A stretch of DNA of 59,153 nt from Hypsibius dujardini. Taxonomy: Eukaryota; Tardigrada; Eutardigrada; Parachela; Hypsibiidae. The stretch spans positions 1 through 59,153 of the forward strand of contig LRSR01012643.1 in NCBI GenBank assembly GCA_001579985.1, in the 5' to 3' direction. The notes under the pieces were generated by a model. The model was not told the origin of the DNA, did not search any database, and worked only from the letters and a program-made list of their open reading frames with translations. The position numbers were made by a program, and so were the translations under genes. How positions within the stretch are numbered: the stretch's first letter is position 1; each line of letters begins with the position of its first letter. Positions 16,902-27,652 of this stretch are shown piece after piece.

Positions 16902-19900
16902 CTCAACAGACAAACAGACAAACAGACAAACAGACCGACCAACAAACAGTGAGACAGACGTGATAAGGGGTAATTTTTTAAAATTTAATTGCTCTTATTG
17001 TGAATGGCAAGGAAGAGTATTGTTGTCTTTTCAGCTCCGAGCTTCCAAGTAAACAATCGCCAGCCAGACTGTTGTGTGATCAACAGTGACTGTCAAGTAC
17101 CCGAGTGCTTTCAGTTCTCCATCCCGCCGTATGATCCGTTCTATTCGCGTTTCAACATCACTTGCCATCAATTTGCCCGCTCATTACCGTCTAAGGACGC
17201 TCGTTGTCGCTACGGTAAGTGGATCGGAGTGTATCGGTTTAAGGCAAGTTAAAAGGGGTGTATTCCGATACTTGGCCGAGTCGTCTCTCGTTAGTCCGCC
17301 GCGCTGAGGCCGGAGGACGCGGAGAGGATTCATGCAGTGGAGAGATACTAAACGCGGCGTTTATAAACACTTTCAAGCTTTCCACGCGAACACACCGCGG
17401 CAACGGCAACGGCAATGTAGAGTCTGTGTGTCACACGGGTCGCCGGGATTAAGCGAGCAAGCAAAAAAGAGGCCTCACACGCCGCTCTTATCTCGTCTGC
17501 TGACCCCGGCCCGGTCCCTCTAACGACAGTTTCTTCTTTTCTTCACTTCATCCATACTTGCGACAATATTACAATATTCATATAAAAGTTGGGGCGATTT
17601 CGGCCTTCAAGTTGACTGTAATTAAAACTAAAACCATGTGCAAATTATTGTTGTAAAATCAATTTGCTTTATTAATGAGGGCCATTGAACACGTAATCTA
17701 TTGACAGATTAGGGAAGATTAATCTCATTCTCAAATGTGTCTCGCACGACATCATTGGGATTTGAAGCCAAGGAAACGTATCGCTCTGTTGTTAAATCAT
17801 TTTTGTGATGATAGGTGTTCGTGAACAGTTTACAACAGTGACCCATTGGGTAAGTGAGATGGTGATTAATATTATTATTCAATTGACTAAAATTGAACGT
17901 GTTAATTGTTTAGCTGGATGCGTCGCCCGTCTATGGCAGTAATGACGATCAGTCATTGGCTATCCGCAATTTCTACAAGGGTCAGCTCAGCTTCCGAGAT
18001 GTCAACAGCGGTATCCCCAATGATCAATATACGGAAATCTTCCTACAAATCTTACCGTCGCTCCCACCACACGGTCCGTCGTCGTGCCGACCGCTCGATC
18101 CTCGTCGCACTTGCTTCCTGGCTGGTGATGAGCGCGTCAATCAAACTCCTCTTCTCGCCGCCATTCAGACCATGTTTCTGCGTTATCACAATCATATTGC
18201 CAATTTCATGGCTGCCATCTACCCGGACTGGTAAATCCAGCATTACTTGACTCTCCATTAATTACCAAGTTTCTTTGTTATTTTTTCTTCAGGTCAGATG
18301 AAGTGATCTTCCAGGAGACGAGACGCATTGTCATTGCTTCCTACCAGGTGATTGTTTATAAGGAGTTTTTGCCGGTTCTGTTGGGCGAGAAGATTGCCAA
18401 CCACAAGCGATACGCCATCAAGCTGGAAGATGAAGGCTACTTTGATGGCTATGATGAGACTTACGATCCTCACGTCATCAACGAATTCACAACCGCTGCT
18501 TTCCGGTATAACAATACTGCTTTCGATCCTTGCCTTTAAAGTGCTATATATATATAGTTGATCGTTCTGGCAGGTTGCATACCTTGGTTGCTGATGTGGT
18601 ACCCCGGTCAGTTCATAGCAGCAGATTGAAATCTTTGTTTATCAGACAGAGCAAGGATACACGTTTGAATGTATCTCGTAGGTTGCTGTTCTCAACCGGC
18701 CCACCGGAAGCGCATCTCTTATCCACCCAGTTTAACAATCAAACTCTCCTCTACGAAGACGGCAACACTGACGCCATTGTCAATGGGATGCTTGAGGAGA
18801 TGGTAAGTGCTCTCTTGTTACTCTCCTGGGCGGCGGAGCGACCGGCGCCACTATCCGCCATTTGAAGCGCATCTTTTTAAAACCCTTGTATTCCGTATTG
18901 GGACAATGATGTTTTGCAAATTTTTTTAGGCTCTAGGCTTTGACCGACAAGTGTCGTTGGAGCTACAGGGTCGACTGTTCCGGGGCCGCCTTCCGTTCGG
19001 CTTAGATCTCGTCTCTATCGATATCCAGCGAGGTCGCGATCATGGTAAGCAAGATGGTTTCGTAACGACAATCTCGCTTAGCACTCAACTTTTCTTCCTT
19101 CAGGTTTGGGAACGTATAATGACATTAGGGAAGCTTGTGGTTACGGACGAGCGTATGATTTTGCCGACCTCAAGGATTTTATTCCTTATGAGAACATCGC
19201 CATTCTCCAGAAAACATACAGGTGTGTGTGTTTGCTTCCCACTACGGAGAAAGTAGTGTCAAGTTATGACTGACATTACAAAATTTTGTTTGTTTGCCCT
19301 CTGCAGAAGCGTTGACGATATTGTAAGTATAACATTCATTGTCGAGCAGGATGCTGAGGGAGTTAGCTTAATTCTCGGCTTAAATTTTTCTGTCCCATTG
19401 AAGGACCTGATGGTAGGCGGCCTTATGGAAAGTCCCGTCAACGGGGAAGCTAGTGTCGGGCCAACTTTTGCCTGCGTGATTGCGCTAGAGTTCCGGGGGA
19501 AACGGGTTGCTGATCGTTTCTGGTATGCCTTGGTGATTAATCAACTACTAGTAAAAACGAAACGGTCTTCTCAGTCTTTTTGTTTTTCTTTCAGGCATGA
19601 AAATCCAGACCAATTTTCTCCTGGTAAGGAACGATTACCTAGGCAGTCAAGATTTTGAGAGACGAACACTGAATTTTCCTTCTTTTCATACAGATCAACT
19701 GCAACAGCTGCACAAGTCTTCTATGGCTCAGATGATTTGTGCCACAACAGAGTTGCGCAGCGCCCCCTGGAATTCATTTTTGGATGTTTCAGAAATGTAA
19801 AGTCTTCTTCCCTTGCTTCTCTAACATAATATGGTCAAGTGTTGTGTCTTATTGGTTACCTTTGCAGAAATCCATTGGTGCCTTGCAAAATGATACCAAG

Positions 19901-20125
19901 GCTGGATCTGTACAAGTTTTTCGGCGTACCCAAGCCGTACGGACCCAGTGTAAGTTCCCTCCACCTCAACCGTCTATAGACATATATCTAGCACCTACAA
20001 ACGATCTTTGTCTGTCATAGGAATACAACAGGATACCGGAGCCCTATCCCTATCCTGATACAATCCCTTACGGTCCAGTGCCACAATACTCGCAGGAACG
20101 ACCTGTCTCAAAGTACGCCGGATAA
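15046..20125 (+). CDS. Secreted animal heme peroxidase, complete (820 aa)
   Basis: Eighteen exons: 15046-15292, 15903-16122, 16185-16223, 16308-16429, 16636-16809, 17035-17214, 17815-17849, 17914-18230, 18293-18505, 18574-18802, 18930-19044, 19104-19221, 19307-19322, 19404-19522, 19595-19623, 19694-19796, 19868-19949, 20021-20125. A signal peptide (LLSLTLAIG) is followed by a Pro/Tyr-rich stretch to about residue 155, then the chorion-peroxidase/peroxinectin-like domain. Seen: YRSFDGSCNNLKYPSWG, distal His in IIGHDLTLT (His codon 16794), REQFTTVTHWLDASPVYGS, catalytic Arg in AGDERVNQ (18133), proximal His in LHTLV, DIQRGRDHGLGTYNDIREAC, and C-terminal INPLVPCKMIPRLDL. Such enzymes oxidise substrates with H2O2 outside the cell, for example cross-linking matrix or cuticle. 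Oddities: both residues that ester-bond heme in myeloperoxidase are replaced (Asp by Gly, Glu by Gln). One exon is only 16 nt. The C-terminus is again Pro/Tyr-rich. Introns 15293-15902 and 17215-17814 show no other gene. Confidence 0.92.
16866..16936. repeat. CAGA tetranucleotide microsatellite
   Basis: Pure GACA/CAGA repeats to about 16900, then a degenerate CAGACAAA run to 16936, inside the peroxidase intron 16810-17034. Related but scattered CAGA runs occur at 32494-32522 and 50030-50130. Confidence 0.9.
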
Positions 20126-20466
20126 AGCACGCAAGCAGCAGCAACAATAGGGACTCTTGTACATAACTGCAGTGTTTTCCCTGCCAATGCAAACAGCCAA
20201 GCTTTATGTACAGCAGCAACAGTATGCTTTTTCCCCGCGCCCGATACATTAAATTATTATATTTTCTACTTTCTTTCCGTGTTTCCTCTCCTCACGCGCA
20301 ATTTGCAGCTAGTCCAAAGAAATTCTGTTAGCACTTTATTTGAGAGTCACTTTGCGTCGGGACCAGTTGAGTGCTCATAAAAATCTGTTTTGACGCGGTT
20401 GCGATGGTACGGCTAGAAGTTTGTACGCAATTTTGAAGTAGTCTTGTAATACTGAAAAAAGACTTG
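20126..20466. other. Convergent intergenic, peroxidase and GPCR 3' ends
   Basis: A gap of 341 bp between the peroxidase stop and the opposed GPCR stop. It should hold both 3' UTRs. No other feature is seen. Confidence 0.7.
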
Positions 20467-23400
20467 TTATAGCATTGGGAATTCTTCGGCGGCCATGTTG
20501 CTGCTGACGCTGTGATTGCCGTTTCCGTTGGTGAAGGTTCGTTTACTACTGAATGAGTAGCTGCTTCCCCTTACATCAAAGTCAGCCTTCCGGAAACTGC
20601 TGGAATACTCTGTTCGCACACTGTATTTGGACTGCTGCAGCGTTCCGGACCGACTGAGTCCGACTTGCGTGGACGGTGGAAGGGGCCGACAGCACAAAAT
20701 GTGCTGGAACTTTGCTCGGAACTTACTGGACATTCTGCAGACAAATCAAATCAATTTAAAAAGTATTCAAATATGTTGCCTTAAAGCAGTGGAATGGGGA
20801 GGATTAAACTTACGCGTACAAAACAAGCGGGTTGCTGGCGGAATTGAGGTAGAACATAATGCGAGCAAAGTAGAGGAGAGAGTACCACCTGCAAACACAT
20901 TCAGTTCAATTCTTCCAATCTGAGAAAAAAGACTGGATACAAACAATTTTTTGTTCAATTTTCAACTCCACCCACTCTGTCTTTCTCGACTTACCCGGGA
21001 GCGCCCATTTTAGCGTAGGCTTCCGGTGGGGCGTAGACGGTCCATAGGCTGAGGACCCTGAAGGGCAGGAGAAATACGAAAAAGGTCGCTACCTGAAAAT
21101 AATAATAATACACAGGTTAGGAGACTCATCTTATCATACTGTATTTCTGTCTATGACCTATGCAAATGATTCAAGTTTAGACAATAAAACTTTGATGTCA
21201 CTTAGCAAGCCAAATGTCTGACAGCGGTGTATCCTTTGCCTTTTGACTGCCTGGCGATGTACAGTTTTAACATCCTTGTCTGACACTGACACATTCATAG
21301 AGCTATCGTTAAGAAGGCATAGTTTTAGCGGTCCCGAGACCGGAACTAATTGAAAAGACTAGAAATACATTTTTCATCACGTATCCATTAATGAGCGAGC
21401 GGTGGCGGATGCTGCGGTAATTATCACTAGCTCCTGCCTGCACGCACAAACCACCCTCTCACTGTAGCGTAACGAAAATGTGTGCAGGGAAAAGTGTGTG
21501 TTATCTTTAGCCACGGATTAATGAGCTCTTGAGAAGAGGAGAGCTTTACCCGCCACCCCTAACGATTATTCTCTCGTCATCATCACCCAGCCCGGCTGGG
21601 CTGTAAGACTTCTTTTACTTATTACGCCACGGAATTCTTGCATCCTTTAATGTTTTCGCACTTACCACCGTTGCCAACATGACAACAACTTGCTTCCTTG
21701 CCCGCATGTTGGTCGACGAAATGTCCGCCGTGGCCACACCCAGCGACTTTGAAGAGTCTTTGATGAGGTGCGTCCCGATGACGGCATACACTCCGCAGAG
21801 TATGAAAAAGGGTATGACGAAGAAGTTGACGACGGCGGTGAAGAGGTAAGCCTGCTTCCAATGTGTATCCATGGGATTGGTGCAAGTCGGCACTTGCGAA
21901 TTGGTGACCATGTGTTCGACCAGGCTGTATTGCGCGATTAACGCAAAGGGAATGGCCGAACTGAACGCCACTAACCAAATCACCGCGATGATGATGAGGC
22001 TACGGTTCCTGGTGGAGATGTATTGCGCTTTCAACGGGAAGATGATGGCGAGGAACCGTTCGAAACTGATGGCCAGTATGGTCAACACTACAATATGTAA
22101 TACATATGGGAGAAATAATTAATAATACTCATACATTCACCACGTCGATTGCAAGGAGTTAATGGTTGAAGACCATTGACAGACCTGACAGATGAGTGAC
22201 AGAGTATTCCAGAAATGGAACGGCCTTGCCTGCAGAGAAAGTAAGATGTACGCATTATTAATCGACCTGGAATGTCAATACTCAACATATTTCAAAACAG
22301 GACGGAATGGAACGCTTTTTTAGCTTAACAGAGATCACACGGGAAGGTCAATTAACATAAAATCTGAGGAACGTTTTTTATATACGTTTATATATGTTTA
22401 TATACGTTTATACACGTTTTTTATAATGTTTTTTATATACGTATTTTATTATTCTCTTATGTTGCATGTTCTACTGTGTGTGTACACGATATAGCAATAA
22501 TTGGTCAAACCGTCCATTCCTAACAGCCAATTAGCCTTATCTGCCGTTTAGCGGTACATATGGCCATGGGGGATGTTTCGTAGGCATTTATTGTGGTGCC
22601 TATTGCCTGCCGAACAAACGACGTAACTATCCGTATTCTGTACAGGCAATCTTGTTCATTCCAATGAAGTCAACTAACTAAGCGTGGCGGAGCGGCACTT
22701 TCTAATCTCTTTATGATTGACTTGCTCTCCTCTTGCTGCTTCTGAGTCCGCTCGATCTTCCCTTTCATTCTTCTTGCCAGTTTGCGTGGTTTGTTTGATC
22801 GTGCTCGCCGTGTTATATCTGTATATATCGTGCTTCCCTAACGTCGCCGTTTTTTGTCATCCTAAACAAATCGCAAGACAGTCAAGCGTGAATAATTGTT
22901 CAACTTCTTTCGGAGAAAAAAGCGAACAAACAAATGTAAGAAGGGAGGCGCCAGTGCCAGTGGCTATAGCCTTCCCCTGGTTATCCTCCCGCACGACCTA
23001 GTGATCTCATCTCAGAGCGTTGGCTCCCCTCGAAATCATGCTGTTAAAACGATTGATTATCATCCCAGAAATTGATGCCGTGTGGGAATGTTTATCAGAC
23101 GGTCACTATATATATATATATAGCTGTTGACAAGAAGACTCAAAACGTCAGACAGGTCCCTTGACAGTAATCTAAACCAAATCACCTCCAATAGCATTAT
23201 GGACGGTGCAGTCCCTTTACTGACGTGAGCTAAGTTTTATTAGCAGCCTCTGGGAAAATGTTGGCGCTGTTTTGGCTGATGCAACAGGAGAGCCCTGTGC
23301 CTGGGTTGTGGTTGTGTCTATACTGTACAATATCTGAATATCCAATACGCATTTGGTACTTTTGTTGTGTCCTGTCGAAATGGATAGTGCCGTACTATAA

Positions 23401-26400
23401 GAAAGACGTATTTCGGTAAAAGACGCGCGATGGCCTTGCTCAAATTTGCTGCTAGAGACATAGGCCATGTTATACGTCCAGACGGAGATCCTTTCCGGCG
23501 CCGTGACACTTGAGACATCACTCTTCTCTTTGGTCTACATGGAGAAAATGTTGTCTCGTGCCAAGCCATCCGGCGCTGCATTTAACGGAGTGGCCGGCGA
23601 TGATGGACGACGGAGAGGAGGGAAAGAGCGCGTCTTGTGCTGTTTATCGTTCCATCGCTCCCAAGGGAGTGGCATGCGCTGACAATCCTCTTTTCACATG
23701 CGCACTCGGTTGGACCAACCGCGGACCGGCTTTCCATAAAAATGGCCCATCACTTCCGGCTATCATTACGAATTAAATCTCTCCGTCCATCCCTCTCTGT
23801 TGTGAATAAATGACGAGACTCATAAGTCGTAAAAGATTACCGCAAAAGTGTTATAGTGTTGGCATTGCAGGAAACGGTAGGTAAAGCATGACTGACTGTT
23901 GAAGTGAATTCACTTCCGCGAAACGCACTATAACACTACTATACAAAGATCTTCGTGAAGCTGAATGAAAAGTTTTGAAAATGGCGAAGGTTGTGAGGAC
24001 AAAAGAGCACAACCTTAAAGCGACTGACATGTAGCATTCTATTGTGTCACATGCTGTCTCCCCCGATGGAAAAAGGGGGATGGGAAAAAACGATTAAGTG
24101 CCGTAACCAGCGTATATGAATGAATCAAGACGTCGTTTCTTCCTATCCTTTCTTTTCGTCCCTGTCGATTGATAAAATACGGCACGGGGAGAGAAAGCAC
24201 GGGCTGAATAAGTACGTGACAAGGAGTGGTGCTGACGACGTTACTTATAATATCTTTTTCGTTAAGAAAGATCCCTCTTCCGCCGGTTCCTCCGTCGGAA
24301 CAGGGAGCCTTTATGGCATCTCAACGAAATAATAGTAAACATTAATTTGCGCCACAATTCTTTGCATGGACTGACAAACGGGGCTTTTGCCCGTTGTACA
24401 TACTCCTGTCAAAGTTGCCCATGTTCAACGCCGATCACAAGTTTGTGGCTATATCCTATGCATGCTTCATCAGAGAAGAGAATGAGATTTAACGGCACTT
24501 TCGCCTTTTCTGTACTTGCCCGTTCATGCAACCTTATGTAGAGCGCCCTTAGGTCTCAGAAATGTCCTGGATCTGTCCCACATCAGACCAAGTTCAATCT
24601 TTGACCTTTGACCTTTGAAAGACAAAGTTCACTACCTATTTGGTACTGTAATATTTGCCACAAACATATTTAAAATCAATCAGTTGTTGTTTCTTGACTG
24701 CGTGGGTAATACTGTACAAATGGGGCTATCGGGAAAAAGGTTCCCTCTACACACGCGGGACTAGCTACGGTTCACGTTCCAGTTATCCAGTTCCGGCTTA
24801 ATCCAGGAGAGATGATTAGTCAACATGAGAGAGACGAAGCGCGCCTTTCCTGGGCCTGGGTTGCGCTTTCTGTTTGACAATTAACGTAACGAGATGTGAC
24901 GTTTTGCCGTTGCCATTTCTGGTTAACCTGATTTGGTTAAGCGATATTCCAAAAAGGCATCAAATTATTGCCACCCGCAGCGACAGCTTGTCCTACTACT
25001 CTCTCTATGTACATGCACTGTTTATCAGCGCATTCCTCCCTCACTCATCATCACTACGATCCATGTTGTACAATAGTAGTAAAAGCAATCAAATAAGCAA
25101 ATACTGTCTATAACGCTTTTCCTTTTTCTACGTCAAAAAAAGGCCGATTGTACGTATTCTTCCGGGTTTGCTGGCTTTATAGTGCAGGGGACGTCGACCA
25201 TGGGCGTAGTTTATTTTGAGATACCCGGATGATGAAAAGTTTGGAAATTAAGCACCCGGGCTTGGAGCGTGCGCACGCGCGAAAACAAGACCCATAAATC
25301 ATTGGAGAGGGGAGGAAGGCGCGATGAAAAGAATGATTCGGTCGGGCAAAGACAAGTGGCCGGTCTCTCTCTCTCTACTCTGTATATCTCATCCTCGGCT
25401 CGTCAGATTCCGCTGTTAGCGCAATAAAAATAAAATCTCCCAACCGGCAATAATCCAAATCGCGTTTGCCCGATTAGCTTCTCCTCTACCCCGCGCGCGT
25501 TTTTTTCTCCTCATCCTCCTGTTTCCTCCAAACACGGACTTGGGACTTTGACGCAAGTCAACTTCCTCGTCTAACCCTGACTCGCCTTCAGATCTCTGTG
25601 GCCATGTGACCGTCGTGGACTCTTACCAGCCACAAGTGCTTCCTTTGGGCATACGAACTGTATACATGCATTTTTATGACTCTCTTTATATATAGCTTAT
25701 TAGTGTTTTATTATGTAAATGTGTACATTAAAGGTTAAGCGGGAGACTATAGGCCCCACCCACAACACTCACACATGTGTTCTCCGAGGTACCAAATTTC
25801 CTGGCTGAAGACATCCACCATGGCGGTCGGCACGCATATTCCCACGACCAAAAGGTCGGCAATACTGAGGTTCCTGTAACCAAAAATGCAAAACAACTTG
25901 TTAGTTAGTGTGTAGTGGACTTTCTTGCACGTTTGCAGTATATGCAATATAAGACACATAGACATTGGATGGGGAGGAGAGGAGGTTCTAAGGAACACAA
26001 TCGTGTCAACAGGAAGTTGCAAAGTGGTGTGTGGACCTTGGCGCCGGGGGCGTACGACTTCCCCAAGCAAGCAGACTCTCCCCCCGTCTTTCTCCCGCAC
26101 AGCAATAGGAGAGACCTGGTCCTCCTCGTCGTCATGATTGATTGCCCAGCTTGACATACTTAAATTAATGATGCTCGTTTGGATTGTATACGGCTTGTTG
26201 CTCGCTATTTTTCACCATACATTCCCCCCCCCCTCCGTCATCGCACACCTGATTCCCCTCTCAGGGAGTGAGCCAAAGGAGACTACTAGTTTAGGAGCAT
26301 GTGTAGGGATTAGTTGAACGGGTACACAACAACCTCACTCAATAGGCATACACGGTTGGTCGGATGAGCAGGGTATGGAGACGAGACTGTATTTTGTGAC

Positions 26401-27652
26401 CTTTAGTCATGACCCAGACTACTGTAAAGTTTGTCGACCCCTTCTGTGGACTGTGAATAAGGAGATTAGTGGAGGAGCCAAGAGTGATTAAAGACACGAC
26501 CCAACTGATTTTTAGCCACACAATACAGATTGACGACGGACATCGAGGATGTCTGCATTAGTAATGACAACTTAGTCTGAAAATGTCTGCGTTTCATATT
26601 TTATCAGCATCGAGCAGTAGGTGCGTTATCTACAGTTAGTTCCAGCCAAAAGGACTAGACACGTTTCACTCTCTTCACAGATCTCGTCTCCATATCTGTG
26701 CTGTGCTGGGAAAAAGAAAGGCCGCCGGTCGATTCCAAGCCTCTTTTTTTCGGTTCGATAAAGCTTGATTGAAGATCCCAATTAGGGACATGCATGAAAA
26801 CATAGGGTCTGCCACTCAGGACTGGGCATGCCTTCGCACGAAATGTCGGTGGGTTTTTATGGAAAGTTAACATGTTGTCACGTTTGCTTTAGTAGTGGAA
26901 GCAACCACCTACTACCACACCGTCGCCGTCCTGAATGATCAACTGCCGTAATCAAGTTATCATCACTCTACATACCACGCACATTACCGCTAGTTTTGGA
27001 GGAAGGACTGGTCCGCCGGGAATTCACACTTTAACGGACTGCTTGCGAGGCCCGGCAGGACGCCGGGTAACGTGATCCATTTAATTAGCCTTAGAATGCT
27101 CACACACGGCACGAGAGCTACAGTGTACTAGATGAGATAACTTACGCCAGAAATATATGAAAGACATTCACTCCTGCAAAGGAAAACAATGTGATAAAGA
27201 CGTTTGCCTCGTATATCGGTCACACAAGCCTTGAATTGTCCTTCTTTCAATTCGGTTCACTTACGCATATCCTTGTATGCAACGACCTAAAAAGATAGAA
27301 CATTTTGTGGTCATTATTTCTGCTACTATACTTTGATAGTTGTGCTACTGTAAAGCATAATATGCGCTACATATATTATTACTCTTACCACGTAACAGAC
27401 CAGCAGATTACCAATCACGCCGACCACAAATATACAGGCATACATGAAGGTAACGATGGGCGCACTCAGCCAAAAATACATCTCCGATTCGGATGAAGCA
27501 GCAGCGGTGACGTTGTCGTTGTCGAAGAAGGTCGTCGTCGTGTGATTAGGGGAGACCACATCGGCGAGTCCGATGTCAAGGACAGCCGATGAGCAATTAA
27601 GCCGTCTCAACATTATCCCGCTCTTATCGCCGTCATGGGCGTTACAGTCCAT
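20467..27652 (-). CDS. Class A (rhodopsin-like) peptide G-protein-coupled receptor, one exon unresolved
   Basis: Exons right to left: 27389-27652, 27265-27286, 27146-27173, 25773-25873, [missing piece], 21666-22087, 20995-21092, 20814-20888, 20467-20734. The extracellular N-terminus has N-glycosylation sites (NCSS, NHT, NVT). TM1 has GVIGNLLVCYVV, TM2 NLSIADLLVVG, TM3 end LAISFERFLAI (DRY position ERF), ICL2 PLKAQYISTRNRS, TM6 FFVFLLPFRVLSLW, TM7 NSASNPLVLYA (NPxxY). The intracellular tail is Ser-rich. The LTILAISFER...PLKAQY pattern resembles invertebrate receptors annotated as TRH-, CNMamide- or secretagogue-like, but the ligand cannot be told. The donor after TM2 at 25772 leaves one base, and a short exon carrying the first half of TM3 with its conserved Cys should lie in 22088-25772. 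I could not place it in phase. Introns 22088-25772 and 25874-27145 hold no other gene that I see. Confidence 0.85.
24602..24614 (-). promoter_or_regulatory. Perfect DR1 nuclear-receptor motif
   Basis: The top strand reads TGACCTTTGACCT, which on the other strand is AGGTCAAAGGTCA. That is two AGGTCA half-sites with one-base spacing, the consensus for HNF4/RXR/COUP-TF-type receptors. It lies in the large GPCR intron. A chance match of 13 bases in this window is unlikely but possible, and function is only inferred. Confidence 0.4.

Noticed and set aside
24975-25017. Candidate TM3 exon for the GPCR (bottom strand, reads YIERVVGQAVAA before VLTI)
   Set aside because: It has an attractive helix-like sequence and the right leftover base at its 3' end, but its acceptor is phase 0 while the upstream exon leaves one base, and the donor (gtggca) is weak.
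25628-25660. Second candidate TM3 exon (bottom strand, CCCAAAGGAAGCACTTGTGG before a gtaaga donor)
   Set aside because: The donor is good, but the phase does not fit the upstream exon and it would be about three residues too short.
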